The notes under the pieces are model-generated. The model was not told the DNA's origin, did no database searches, and saw only the letters and a list, made by a program, of their open reading frames with translations. 64,000 bases of DNA, from positions 18,835,135-18,899,134 of the forward strand of contig NW_023998415.1 of NCBI RefSeq assembly GCF_014805625.2. Direction: 5' to 3'. Below, one piece after another: positions 11,601 to 25,491 of the stretch. Source of the stretch: Glossina fuscipes. Taxonomy: Eukaryota; Arthropoda; Insecta; Diptera; Glossinidae. Position 1 is the stretch's first letter, and each line of letters opens with the position of its first letter. Both the position numbers and the translations under genes were made by a program.

Positions 11601-12675
11601 TCTTATTTTTCGTTAACACTCTTAGTGTTGCTTGATTTATTTACATACATAAATAGTCCTATTGATCATAATTGAAATACATATATGTGTGTAGGTTAAA
11701 TGTATTAGTAAATATTTGTAACATATATAAACGTATTGTTTAGGTAAGTATGTATATGATGGTATGTGTATGTATGCGTATGTATGTACCCTAAAAAAAA
11801 AAAAAAAAAATTAATATTATTATAGCACAGGTAAACGCTAATGTGACTTTGTAGATTTATAGGTGTCAAGAAATTTCAATATTCCGCAGAATACAAAACA
11901 TCCTCCTGCCCAAGACATGTTGGGGTATGTTAAGGTACCACTCGAACCATGATTTACGATTGTTCTAATAGGAGATTACTTCACTTTATTTCGGCCACAT
12001 AAGCTCTTCATTTCGGTTTCCTATCTAGATGTCCCTTTGTCGACTGTGACGAATACCGTATGCACTTTCGGCCGATATATCAAAAGCTTAATTCCATTCA
12101 GAGATTCTCAAGGCCCGTACATCTAATATAAGACGAAGCGATATTGCATGAGAATGTGCCGTTGCTTATATAAAACACTCCAGCGAGGCAATGCAAATGC
12201 CTGATGCTATTTCTAGCTACATTTATCTCTTGTCATCCATCTGTTATATTCGATGTTACATCCGTAACAAAAACGCTTTCAAGTAAAGAAAACACATTTG
12301 AAAATTCACAACGACAGGACGTACACATCCAGTTGGTATAATCATTCATCTGATTCCATTCTCGTTTGACCCCTTGCAAGATTGTAACAAATCTGGAAAA
12401 ATGCTCGCTTAAGATAGACAAATAAAATTTTCTTTTTCCCTCCTTCCCCTTTGCGTGTGCGAATTAAAATTTAATTATTTTTGGCGGAATTGCAAAAGAA
12501 AAAAAGAAATCAAAATTACACACAAGTGTAAAAGTTCCTTATTAATGGACGGCATGCGATGTGGGAAGCGATGTAAATCCTTTTCGGATCCCTTTCAATC
12601 TCAATATCTTGCTGTACCCATCACTATAAGAACAGGGGTAAAATCATTTTTTTTTTTTTTTTTTTTTTTTCCATA

Positions 12676-13385
12676 ATGTAGGTAACACCCAAAAGGAATC
12701 TTCATAGTTCCTATAAAGTTCTATAGAGTTCTTGATCAGCGTGAAATTCTGAATCGATTTAGCCATGTCTGGCCGCCTGTGTGTCTGTGAGGGGTTTATT
12801 TATAGCAGTCTTCCTGGTCGCAAAAATGTAGATATCGACTTCAAATTTTGTAGAAAGATTGGAAGTGTGTGAAGATGGGGCAAATTGGTCAGAGGAGAAG
12901 CCCGCAATGGGCATAAACTGAACGCAACTTCGTTTTTCTTAACAAAAATCTGTGGATTTTTGGTCCTCTCTCACAAAATTATAAAAAAGTTAAACGATTG
13001 CAATTTTTCACAATTACTTTACGAAACATTTTACTGTTTAGCTGCAAAAAGGGGAAAAATCGGCCATGTCCGTCTAAAGTTACAAATGATTCAATTTTAT
13101 GTTTCTTAGTTTTGTGAGATTTCATGCGCATTTATCGTAAGGCCAACAAGACAGACTGTTTACAAATATTCATTCACATTCCGCAAATATGAAGATATAT
13201 TATTTGCCTAAAAATGGGTTGAAAATAAAATCGTGTAGTGGGTACCGCGATTAATTTTTTCTTAATAATACCAGGGGTATATGGATGTCAAATGAAAGAA
13301 CTTTGAAGAAGAGAATGCTATAAGCATTGTGGTGGGTATGCGAGATTCGGCCCCCGCCGAAAATAACTTTCTCACTTGTTTTTTT
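12676..13385 (+). repeat. Dispersed fly repeat, copy 2 (longest, with terminal sequence)
   Basis: Begins near taggtaacacccaaaagg, continues with ctatagagttcttgatcag and gaatcgatttagccatgtct, and ends gtatgcgagattcggccccc, then gccgaaaataactttctcac and a T tract. The end (cgagattcgg....gccgaa...ctttctcacttgttttt) contains a short hairpin and matches, from memory, the terminal part of a repeat widespread in flies. It carries no coding capacity and is probably non-autonomous. The other copies in this window are partial. Confidence 0.55.
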
Positions 13386-13910
13386 TTGGTTTTTGCTTAT
13401 TTCGCATGTGTTTGTGAGCACATCGTTTGCATGACGTCGCTGTGTCACTCAAAAAAAGGATGCATGTGCGATAAACGGATGTCCAGAAGGATGCGCGAAA
13501 GCGGAGCGATGAGCAGAAAAATGTAGAGACGCGTGGGAAAATGAATCGACACGAAACTGAATATACGAAAACATGGACGAGAAGAGTGCCGAGAAGGACG
13601 ACAGAAAACCGGACAGACAATTCAATGATCTGATCGGTATTGATAGGTATGTGAATGCTAACAGCACAGACAGACAGACAGACATGCAAACGAACGTCGA
13701 TAGGAAGAAGGAAGAATATAAAAATGAATGCACTGCCGTACGGAAAGTCTAAAAGAAGGACAAACGTATAACAGGAATAATGTACGGCTAGAGAGATACT
13801 CGAACGAGACATAGAACAAGCGCACAAAAGATGTTATATCTCCAGAATATTGAGCATGTTTAATTTGATCGTTCCCGACGCCGCACGAGTTATAGGCGAA
13901 ACGTTAACCA

Positions 13911-14186
13911 GTGCCCGCAAAAGCCGCGAAACAATTCCTTTCGTTACATTCACTCCTACTAATTGTAATTAGTCCTGAAGCGTCAAAGCGAGATTATGAG
14001 TGTGAACCATATCCTCAACATGGGGGAAGACGGAATTTAGCTAGCACTTCAAGATTAAATGCTTGCATCGAGAGAGATGACGAGATTGCACGAGTTTTCA
14101 GAGTGGAGCGTTGCTATCTTCCCCCATGCCTAGACGCTAGGCGCGGAGATATATCGGCACAGAAACTAGGGATGCCTTCTGCATAG
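13911..14186 (+). other. Unidentified open frame in intron
   Basis: An open stretch with balanced codon use (ERDDEIARVFRVERCYLPPC near its end) between repeat copy 2 and the microexon. No domain is recognisable. A potential acceptor (aattag) lies inside it near 13968, but there is no convincing donor. Most likely chance or old repeat sequence; listed because its base composition is GC-richer than the intron around it. Confidence 0.15.
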
Positions 14187-15075
14187 TTAACACTTCTTAG
14201 CTCTATACTAGCCCTAGCCAAAAAATTTATTCCGAGACGCACCTTAACTTCTCTCCGGAGAAAACTAATTTCCCATCACCGAAAATAGAATAAAAGGTAG
14301 AAACGAGAGTGACGATTGAACAGAAGAACGAACGAAATGAAATGCTGTTATACACGCTCCACAAGAGCTCTGCCGTGCAAATCATACTTGTTGCGTTATA
14401 TAAGGAATGATCTAATTCATGAACTATCGTTCTTTTTAGCCCTACTTTTCTACAATATTTTTGCTATTAACTTGACACCTTAGACACACTTGTAGATTTG
14501 TTCTCTTAATGGCCAAAAACGTTTAACGTAAAACATCATCTTGATGGGCAGATAAAGAAGAAAGTAATTAAATTAAAGTAAATTGCGTACATACATACAC
14601 AAGATTTATATACCACGTTTTATTTTAGTGAATACAGTAAAGTTAAAAGAAAAAAAGAAAAAAGAAAAAGAAAAAGAAAAAGAAAAGGAAAGCTTATTAT
14701 TCATTATTCTTCGTGTTTAACAAATAGAAGTAACGTGAAGAGAGCAAAATCTATCTAACATTGTTCCCAATTTTATTATACTTCAGCTAAATTATTGGCT
14801 TATGTTAATGTAATCACTAACAGAAACTAAGCTAAAGCTAAGCGATTAGTTTCTTTTGGTAATATCTGGTTTGGCTTCTGCATACACACGATGGAGAAAA
14901 GTTAAGGAAGGCAACCGAAGACTAAATAAATAAAATGAGAATAACAAAAATCAATAACTTTTCATTAAAAGCATTAGTATCTCACTAATTTGATTTGAAC
15001 GAATCGCATTAATTTTTCTTCAAAATCAAAAATACTTACATATAATAAAAGAGAAAAATTAATTTTTTTTTTTTG

Positions 15076-15108
<33 letters not shown>

Positions 15109-15158
15109 AATTATAATGTGTTTTTTAGTATCAATATTGTTTTATATATGTTTTGCAG

Positions 15159-15209
15159 CGTCTTCCAGCGGTTCTAAGCAGGATTGGAGTTATTCTTGCA
15201 AGTCCTTTG
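15159..15209 (+). CDS. pHCl-1: pH-sensitive chloride channel, 51-nt loop microexon
   Basis: A 17-codon exon reading RLPAVLSRIGVILASPL in the M3-M4 intracellular loop, flanked by a good acceptor (atgttttgcag, AG at 15157-15158) and a consensus donor (ggtaagc, GT at 15210-15211). It continues the loop after GENPVTQ and is phase 0 at both ends, so it can be skipped or included without frameshift. The peptide is what I remember in the loop of Drosophila pHCl. It forms a short hydrophobic, possibly amphipathic, segment within an otherwise polar loop. Too short for standard open-frame detection. Confidence 0.88.
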
Positions 15210-15685
15210 GTAAGCTATCAACAACACTCAACTCATGCACATACGTTTTTTATACCCTTTAATCCTCAATCGAACTAAACTGAGAAAAGCAAAACAATAA
15301 TAAAAAGAAAAAAAAAAAAAAAAACAAACAAAACACATATTATTTGCAAACACTTCCCGTAATCCTGATAATCAAATGTACATCATGCATTGTATTACAA
15401 TGGCGACAACAAGAACAACTACAAAAGCAACAATAGCAGTCGATCATCACCAATCAATGACATTAAATGCGCAACAATAGTAACATATGATAATCATCAT
15501 CATCATCATCATCATCATCTTTTACATTATTATCAACATTTTAAGATCATTATCATCAACATTTATAAATCAGATGTAAGATCAGCAAGTATTCAAATAA
15601 AGTAACAAACCATTGTCGTCATCATCAACAGCCTTATTACCTATCATAGCCAAGCCATCGTTATCGTTATCACCATCTTCATTCA

Positions 15686-15755
<70 letters not shown>

Positions 15756-16695
15756 GATTACGATTACTTTCCTCAAACTACGCAAGTTAAACTAGAATAC
15801 GCTGCTATTCACTACCCCTACTACAACCACCACCGCCATCATCATCATCATCATCATCATCACCATCAACATTACCACCATGACCACAGTCAGTCAGCCA
15901 GTCAGCTAGTCAATCGAACATTGATTAATGACGTTTGACTTAATGCCTAATAATTAAAGCGATAAGTAAATCAATAAATTATTTAGAAATGTGAAGAGAA
16001 GAAAAGAAAATAAAAGAAAAGAAAACGAGTTTTAAATATATATTTACTTATTTTTCAAACACAGTTTTTGTAATTTTGTTTTTGTTTTACTTTATATATT
16101 ATTTTCTTTGTTTTGTTTTCGTTTTTCGTTTTGACTTATGTGTTCACAAACACACAAACACGTGAAACTTTTTGCAACCGAAACAAAACTAGACAATAGC
16201 TGGCATGAAAAAATTCGCTTTCAACTGCAAAAACTTTCTTCTACATTGTACTTTGCTTCCGTTTCCCTTCCCTATCTGTCGTGCAGCAAATAAATATCGG
16301 TTTCGTAGACGCACGCTTTCAGTGTACACATAAACGTAATTCTAGTCTACGGAATTATTGTTGGTTTCGATTAATTTTGGATTTTGCCGAGAATTTTTTT
16401 TTTTTTTGTTTTTTCACTTCTTCCGTTTTGTTTTTATTTTTTTAAATAATAAAGCATGGTGTGTGCAAGAATTTAAAAAAAGGAAGCGAGGATCAGAAAA
16501 AGCATATTTTTGCTTTTTTATTTTGTTTTATTTGTCTTTTTATTGTTTTCTTGTTTTCTATAATTTACTCTCTTTCATTGAGATTCGAAATAAAGTAATA
16601 ATATAATGGAGAAAACAAAAACACACTTTAAGGTCTCAAAAACACGTACATATATACATGCATACATAATATATACGCGCACGCACAGGAACACG

Positions 16696-16752
<57 letters not shown>

Positions 16753-16961
16753 GCACACAAACAGGCGCACAGACAGGCACACACGCATACACACATATAC
16801 ACCCTTGTACGGATGTATTTATATATATACATATATCCGTAAAACAAACATATACTATTTAATTAAATAATTAATTGGGAAAAATGTTACGTGTTAACGT
16901 ATATGTGCGTACATACACATATCTCTTTATAGATTTATGCGTATGTATATATATGCTTTTG

Positions 16962-16992
<31 letters not shown>

Positions 16993-17229
16993 TTTTTTTT
17001 TTTTTTATTTATGGTAATTTTTGCAATGTTTAGCAAATGTTGTCCACGTACGTTATGTGTACGACTTAAATAAATCTTCCAAATCATTAGCGAATTTTTT
17101 CCATGTTTAGCTCAATTACTTAAGCGTAATGTATTACTTATGTTTAGTATTTCAGGTAATTGATTGGTTGTACATACACGCGTTCATATAAAACAAAACA
17201 CAGAAAATAATAGAAAAAAAACAAAAAAA

Positions 17230-17266
<37 letters not shown>

Positions 17267-17768
17267 GAAAAACAATTGTTTTATTAGCCAAAAGTTATAC
17301 TTTTTCTTAAGTTTTCTTTAATTACTCCTAAGTTCAATTAGTTTAGAAAGAAAACATAGAAACAAATGAAAATAAATAGATGAATGTGTGCTCTAAGTAA
17401 CATTAGTAGTTAGTGATTGTTAGTATATAATCATCAGCATTGCTTTTATTTTCACTTTATACACACTAAAAATTACCATCGGCAACGCGACACCACCCGA
17501 GGTAAAAAGACTCGCGACACTGCATCAGAAATTCGGTAAATTTTTTATTTACATAAAGTTTTAAGCTTATTGAGATCGATTTTTCCTATGTCTGTGTGCA
17601 AATGTTTAACTACCCGTTTTCCTGATTAGAAGATTAAAGGAACTAATCAAAATTACATTAATTACTTAATTAATGTTCGAAATTGTGCCAAAATATGTTA
17701 ACTGAAAATGTGATTGAAAAATGTTGAGATCTTTCCACGTATACATGCACTAAGAGAGGGCAAGAGAC

Positions 17769-17804
<36 letters not shown>

Positions 17805-20538
17805 ATATAAATGTATAAATATATTAAATGGGCACAATTTAGGCTTAAGTTCGATTCAAAATTTGCATAAAATTTACAAATAACTATAAAAAAAGGTTTA
17901 TTTAGATCATCGCTATAGGCGATGAGTGCCCAAGACTTGCTTACTACTTACATATATGATATTCAAATGTGAAAGAATTTGAAAAGAAATGTCAGATGCA
18001 ATGATAGATAAGATTCACGTACGCAATTACTTGACAAAATTCCTCAACATTGTATACCTTAGGTGGTGAAGATTTGTTTTAGAGCAAATGCAGCCTTCTT
18101 AGTCCCTTTTTTCTTTCTTATTTTTTTTTTTTTTTGCTTATTTAATTTTTTTTTTTTTTTTTTTTTCATCTGAAATTATTTACTTATTATTTTTTTTTTC
18201 TTTTCTTTATCCCGGCAAAAATTCACTGATGTATTATCCATGGTAGCCATAAAAGCATGCCATAGTACGCTTCATTCATTTGATTTCCAATCAACAATCT
18301 TCTTGCTTTTAAGTTCATGTAATATTACATTATAATGCTCGTTGATCTCTAATAAAAAGCAATTTATTTTATATTATTTTGTTTTTTTTTTTCTATTTGT
18401 AGAAGATAAAATTTTAAATAATTTCAAATGAAATAAATTTTTTTTTTTGTACGCTTTGATTATTTAATTTTCTTTTTCTACTTTAATAACATCGACTCTA
18501 TTATATATATATGAAATAAATATGTTTGAACAGTCCTTAATGCAATTTGCTTATTCTTAGACGATTAAATCTTGTGTTCTATAGTTTTTATTGATTTCGC
18601 CAAAGCAAAACCGCTTTCAATCAGGGCTAAATCCCTTATCTATGATCAGTTTATATCGAATGTCCTATATATATATATATATTCCCTTTAAATGATAAAT
18701 TCGAAGACGCGAATAAAGCTTCTCTAACTTATTTACTATAACATATAAACGAGCAGGTGTGTTTGAGAAATTTGATATAGCGATAGAAGTTGTGAAAATC
18801 AATTTCAACAGATTTATATCGTGGATTCTTTCATTTAATGTGTGCATTTTTGTTTATCGGCTGTCTTTCGTAAATCCACAATCGTAATATGTTGTTGTTT
18901 TTGGTATACATGCTAGAAGACTCTTAACGCGTAAATATTCCTGAATCAACGTAAGCTTCTACGTCAATTTAATTGTAACCGTAGCTCCTCCGGGGGGGGG
19001 GCCGCCCCCGCCCTTCCGATGGCCCCATTTGTGATAGCTTGTTAGGAAGTTTTCACGCCCGCGTGTCTATCTGTAGTCTGTTGTTAAAAAACTCAAGGAG
19101 GGAAAAAAGAGATGAAAACCGAAAAAGATAAGTCAACAGCCACACAGTGTTCAGCATTCAAAGCTGAGGCTTTTTACAGATGCTTTCAAAATAAAGAAAG
19201 AAAAACTGAGACAATAAGAACAATTTCGTATATGGACGTTGATTATGAAATGTACAAATTGCAAGCACGCATTAAAGGCAGCGAGATGATCGAACAAATT
19301 TACATCTTTAGCGAAACATTATGCAGCCCTGATGTGTTTTAACGAAGCTGTAATTGCCATCGAATGGTCCTAAGATGCACGGTATCTTTTCATCCAAACT
19401 TTATTTGTATATTTTTGAAGCGAAAAAGATTGGAAAGTGCGTCTATTGTCCGTTTTAAGTTAGACAGCCTTTTTAACCAAAAATATCAGGTTAGATCATT
19501 TTACTCGTATTCGTATGCGCGATAAAAAATAAACAAAAGATTGTAGTAAATAATCAGAAATTTCGTATAGATGTCGTTTAATTCGGTTTTTTTTTTTTGC
19601 ACGCACATCCTTCAAAAACTTAAGAAGACGTTCAGTTTGAAAATGCTTGTCGGCGTAATCGCATAGAACCAACACTATAAATATCCACGCCGTAAATACC
19701 GTTTACAGAGATCGGGAATAATTTTGAAACTCATCAATCAATTGTTCCGGAACGTTTACAGAATGTCACTATAGAATATCAATATCAACTAAGGGCATTT
19801 TCTGCTGCACAAGTATGCGAAGATAGAATGTTTTTTACATTAAAGGCAACTATTATACTAATGCGTGGTCTCTTTTTTAAATTGCTTAGCAAACAATTAT
19901 TTAGAAATGAACATTAAATAAAATTTAGATCCCGTGAAGAATTGGATATTTTCTCTATAGAAAATATGATTTTTGCTAGATGACGAAAAAGTTTTTTTTT
20001 TAAAAAAAATTCGAATAGCTTATCATCATATTTATCTGTACCGAGTATGGAATTTATGCGGCCGCTTTGCTGATCTGAAGAACATATAATCACCAATCTG
20101 CTGCTGGCTTAGCAAGATCGTTTCAATAGTCAAAGAATGATTCATTTGCTATAAATGAATTTTGAAATTCAATAACAAGTGCTTATCCATCAAAAACCAA
20201 GAAAATCTCAATAACCGTTATTTCTACTAACTGTTATCCTTCTAATAAGTTAACACGCATTAGACACACCAAGGGATACAAAAATGAGCAAGACATGAAA
20301 ACTTCGTTAAACAAACAAAAAAAAAAAAAAAAAAAAAAAAATAACAAGAAAAAAATCGATATATATATATATGGTTCTCTACATAGAGGGATCATAAAAT
20401 ATCCCTTGAAATAAAATTTGCATAGAATGCATAACAAATTAACTGAGAACTAATACAGTTTTAAACAACAATAATTGTTATTACTCGTTTCATATGAAAA
20501 AACAAAATATAAAAAATTAAAAAAAATCTATTGCGTAG
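15210..20538 (+). other. pHCl-1: Intron between microexon and large loop exon
   Basis: About 5.3 kb, no coding sequence recognised. It contains cat/atc trinucleotide repeats (15491-15519 and about 15838-15863), TA tracts (15689-15738 and about 16700-16747), a TTTA repeat (about 16966-16995), an A and AAAAG tract (17221-17270) and a GA tract (about 17770-17800). Confidence 0.75.
15689..15757. repeat. (AT)n microsatellite followed by T tract
   Basis: About 25 AT units followed directly by a run of T, within the intron after the microexon. Confidence 0.95.
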
Positions 20539-21225
20539 GAGGTAATCGAACGAGAATTCCATGCTGCCTTACATTCGGAAAAAGCGGCGGCCGGACTCTC
20601 TGCTGCTAGTGGAGCAGCAACATCGAGAACGCATCCCGTAGAGCATAGGTCCCGAGCTCATTTGCATCAAGAATCGTCACGCGGTCTATTAGCGAATGCT
20701 GTGCAAAACTGGCAAGCGCTTACTCTGCGCAGGAAAAAGCACGAGCGATCAGAGCAGCAGCAGCAACAATCATCACAGCAAACAGAACAAATCGCACAAC
20801 GTCACACTTACGAACATACCTACTATGAACCTGTAATTGAAAATGCATTTACTCGGGCAACAGCGATCACAACAACCGTCACCGTCGAACCTGAACAGAG
20901 AGTAATAACAGCGATTCCCGGCATCGTTGGCGCTGACAGTTCAGAATGTCAATTAAAACGATCGCACTCAATGGCAACTAACACGCCGCCTTTAATATTT
21001 AAAGGAAACGCTAAAGATGAAGATAGCGAAACCAAGCAAACCGCGTTCGGTTTCAAAGAAGTGAGCATTGAACTCGTCGAACGACAAATGCCCTTGAAAC
21101 CGCCACGTAAAAAGACTTCGCGTTCGACTTCGCCCTCTACAAGCAATTACGAAATAATAAATGCGGCTGGCAGTGGTCAAACTCAGCAACAAACGCAACA
21201 ACAATCATCAGCAACAGAAGATCGC
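20539..21225 (+). CDS. pHCl-1: pH-sensitive chloride channel, large M3-M4 loop exon
   Basis: A 687-nt exon encoding 229 residues of the intracellular loop. It opens EVIEREFHAALHSEKAAAGL right after the acceptor (ttgcgtag, AG at 20537-20538) and closes SSATED-R at gtaagt (GT at 21226-21227). Phase 0 at both ends. The content is low-complexity and polar: a basic patch (LRRKKHERS), a glutamine run (EQQQQQSSQQ), a Ser/Thr-basic cluster (KKTSRSTSPSTS) that could be phosphorylated, and a Q-rich end (TQQQTQQQSS). Such loops carry trafficking and modulation sites in Cys-loop receptors and are poorly conserved. If the downstream intron were retained, translation would end five codons later, giving a channel without M4. 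Confidence 0.92.
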
Positions 21226-24200
21226 GTAAGTGATTGTTGAAACATATTGTGCATCACTGCACGCACACACTGTATGCAGCCTTTGTTGTGTTTCTAACTT
21301 TTAGGTCAATAAATATTAACCAGAAATGTATGCTCTATGTCGTGTATGTGTATGTTTTTCTATGTTTAAATATTTCCTAACTAACACTCTCTCAATATTT
21401 CTGCTCTACTGAGTTTAAGTTATTCAAAATTTTCAATTTCCGGTATTTTACTAAAAACAAAAAAGAGAACATTAATCATAACGATAAAAACAAACTAAAT
21501 AATAGAAGCATCACATAAGGGGGAGTCAAGCGATACCGATAAACTACCGCCAGTTACAACCCCAGCGATTCTATTCTCAAATATCATTTCATCTTTATTG
21601 TTCGTGGCGTTTGTTTCGAATATTTGTTGTCTATTTTTCTTCTTCTTCTTTTTTTTTTTTTTTTTTTTTTTTTTGTTTTCAAAAAACATTCGCAAAGAAT
21701 GATGAAACCAATACATGAAAAATTTATAGTGAAACTAATATACACTTAAAGCACCTTTTCGGTAAGTAGACAGAGAAGTAAGTAACAACGATAACCAGAC
21801 TAGAGAAAGCGAACCTGTTTGCAATGCTACGCTGACTAGGTAGCGGTTTAAAGAGATAGCTTCACTTGTTAGGAGACTTTTTGTAAATTTTCCAAATAAA
21901 TTTGAACGACCTAATGAAAAAGTAACGAAATCATCGCAAGACCAGATTAAATGATTCTCAAATGATTGAAAGACTATGCCAGAAATATGAGAGATGAAAT
22001 ACGTTATTGTTTATAAAGGAGTAGAAAAAATCAATTCATGCAAATACTGCAATTGCAGTCGAGATAATAATGAAAGTAAAAAAACGAGTGGAAAAGAAAT
22101 TAGATGCAAAAAAGTTTAGCCAATTAAAAGTTGCAACGATTTAGGAACACAGAAGAAGGCACACTTGAATCGTAATCACTCTCTCAAACATGGTAAAAAA
22201 AAAAAAAAAAAACATAAGGTACACCTTGCATTGGCAGTGTCAAAAAAAAAAAGTTGAACAATTCTGAAATCATCTCCGGAATCAAGGTAGCCACCTAAGC
22301 ATTCGAGCGTATATCGCATTACGTCTTATTACCTTTCCCTAAAACGCGGTCAGAATTATGAAGACTCGGATGACACCAATTAAAAAAAGAAGGGCTAAAC
22401 TATTAAGTTAACACTGTCGCCTACGGCACTGCGAACGATTGATTGAGATGAACATTCGCAATATCCTTAAAAGTTAGAAAGATACCTGTTCAAAAGTCGT
22501 CTACTTTCTTATACTAAACTATACTATTAATCATACCTTTGCTGTGCTAATTGTATTTAGATCGGTAGGGTTATCATACATTTTATTTCTACTTACAGTG
22601 TTATATAGATCCGTATAAATAGAGAGGCCATGTATTGTGAAAGCGAAGTAAGCCTATTCCATAATTGAGAATCCGGTTAAGATTAGTTGAACGCGAACAT
22701 AACTAAGTAAAGCTTACCTTTTCAAGTATTTCGCAAGTGCGATTATTGAGAGCATGCATAAGCTTCGTGCCAGTTTTAAGAGAAAGCGAAGCTAGTATTA
22801 TATCGGAGTACCTTCTTCATAGCACAGTATCTAGACTATGGTTTTACGTACCAATATCTAGCTATCTCGTCGAAGTGCAGATTATATAGTCTTTTTGCCA
22901 CGTCCGTCATGCGTGGAGAGCTTTCTTTTTGCCATTCAATTCGAACGAAACTTTTGCAGAAGCGTAGCGGCTAACGGAAAATGATAGATATGCTATAAAT
23001 TCGAAGCGCAACAATCAATGTTGCAATGCAAACGAATAAATAGCATAAGTGATAAAGCTGAATATCCACTATATCCACTATCATTCGGGAAATCAGCTGG
23101 GCATGTACAGTGTGTTATGATCTATTCGAAATTAAAAAAAATCACTGCCAACAACAATACAATCAGTTTACTTGACAATTAAAGGCGCAATGGCTGCAAT
23201 ACGCGAAATACGGACATAGTCCTTCCGATGAACACTTTCTTAGATGAATGATCGATTACCTGTTTGTGTATAGCTTCGATTCTATTTTGCGCGATTTTTC
23301 TACCAAAACCTTCATTTCAATAAACAACAAAATCACTCCAAATTTGTGCCACACATCTATCCATCAGAACGCAAACGCACACTCGCTCAGAGCCGCACAA
23401 AGCCACATTAATATAAATGTACGTACGGTATATGTAAGTAACTTTATAGCGGTATAGTCAAAATGTGATAAGAGAAAGTTTTTTTCGATTACCGTAAATA
23501 CGCCTGTTTCGCTGAGCAAAACAGCCAAGAAGCAGCGTTATAACTGAGTGTCATGTGAAGCTTGTTTGACACTTTTTTCTAAAACTATGAATGGAACGAA
23601 CTTTCAGTTTTCACATCACGATAACGCATCCTTTCACACTGCGTTGTGCTTCCTCGAGACTTTTTCAATGGAAATTCAATGCCTGTTGTTTCGGTTTATT
23701 CAAGTTCACCGTTCAAAATTCAAACAAACAACTTTATATGCATCGTTTTGCCCTTATCGAAGGCTTCAAATTATATTTAAGCTTCGCTAAAACCAATCAC
23801 ATGTGACATGACATTAAGCCAAAAAAAAGTCACGATTTGGATTTAGATGAGAAAGTTTTATTACCTTTGATTCGTGATCAAATCAAAAAGAAAACTGCCC
23901 TTTAGTGGTCTGATTTTTAAACACGCGTTAACGACTCATGCATGCATAATGGAATGCCGTTCGTTACTACTTAAGCGATTGAAACAAATTCGAAGACCAT
24001 AGGATAAACTGTGTGTAGATAAGAGACGATAGTTGTGTTAAATCCATCAATGCAACAACAGGGGGAGCGTAAAGCAAATAGAAACTCCTTGAAATCTACT
24101 TAGAGAAGAAGAAGAACTGATCGAAAGATGTCAAGTTTTTACATAAAAGTACGAACTTTATAACTGTAAGTGTAATAAAGAATTTATCTGACAAGCTGTC

Positions 24201-25261
24201 TCTCTATTGTCATCCATTTATTGATCTTCAAAAAACTGTTGGAAAACTTCTTCTTCCTTCTGCGTCCGCGATTTCAAATTGCCTGTCTGGACCATCCATC
24301 CATCCACTGTTTACCTGTTTCATTTTTAGTCAATTTGAATTTGATTAGGAAATTGTATGAGGCAGTTATCGTATTGTTCTCTTCTCAGATGTTGCACTGT
24401 TTACTTAAAATCTTTCTTCTTTCTCGCTAATTAAATATAGGAAAAACGCAAAATCAAATCAAAAAAAAAAAAAAGAAAAAAAAGAAACTAAACATCAGCA
24501 ATAAACTCAGTCTTCTTGAAAGTGACAATAGATACGAAAACGAAATGAAAGAAACGGAAAGAAGAGAGAAGACAAGAAAGCTTGGCATCTTCTTCTAATG
24601 TACAACATCGAACCGTCGAAAACATATAACGTCGAAATTATGTATATATCCGTTTGAAAGAAATATAAACATTTATATTGGAACTTACGAGATAAAGAGA
24701 AAGCTCGCGGAATACAAGGAAGCAATCTTAGGCTTCTTAATGCAGTCCTAGCAATGCTAAGCAAAACTGTAATTTAATTTAGCATATTAGTAATTAAATT
24801 GCAATTATTTCGTATAAATTCAAAGGGAAAAGTATGGCCAAGAGAAAAGGTTTAATAAAATCAGATTATTTCGTGCACATGCATAGCACCGCCGTCTAAC
24901 ATGTGTCTTACGTATGCGTTCTAAATGTTAACTTTAATAGTAGGCGCAGTAGATTTACCCCTTTTTGATTTTAATTATCTTGATTTTTTATTGTTGTTAT
25001 TCTTTTGTTCGTTATATGAATTTTTTTTTTTTTTTTTTTTACATTCATCACATTTTTTACTTACTTTATATGTGAAGTGAGTTAAAAGAAATACACGTAC
25101 TGTTATGTTGTTTGGTAAGCACCTCCTTTATACCACGCTAATTACACAAAGAGCAGTGTAAACGCTTCTCGCTTCTCTTGCATGAATTACAATTATCACA
25201 TTATCCACTCAGATACGAGTGCAAGATGCATGAGTTGCACTGAAACACCCAAACAAACAAA

Positions 25262-25264
<3 letters not shown>

Positions 25265-25301
<37 letters not shown>

Positions 25302-25410
25302 CACACAGAGAGAGATAGAGAGAGAGAGAGAGAGACACACGCACGCACACACACATATATATCCAAACACATACAAGCACACATACATATATGCACACAC
25401 ACACACACAA
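25265..25410. repeat. Compound (CA)n-(GA)n-(CA)n microsatellite
   Basis: CA tract about 25265-25299, GA tract about 25307-25336, then further CA-rich sequence. It produces overlapping open frames on both strands that are not genes. Confidence 0.95.
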
Positions 25411-25455
25411 CCTACGAACAATTGCACATACAAACACATTTCTTTTTTATTTATA

Positions 25456-25491
<36 letters not shown>

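Larger units (their letters stand above)
6378..15158 (+). other. pHCl-1: Long intron with transposon and repeat debris
   Basis: An 8.8-kb intron in the M3-M4 loop region. It contains a decayed R1-like retrotransposon fragment on the opposite strand (about 9060-9420), two dispersed repeat copies (about 9540-9690 and 12676-13385), large TA and TG microsatellites (10686-11312) and a T-rich block (11497-11600). I see no further exon with both splice sites and homology. An open frame at 13911-14186 has balanced codon use but matches nothing I recognise. Confidence 0.7.

Noticed and set aside
20949..21204. Two minus-strand open frames opposite the large loop exon
   Set aside because: Shadows of the plus-strand coding exon.
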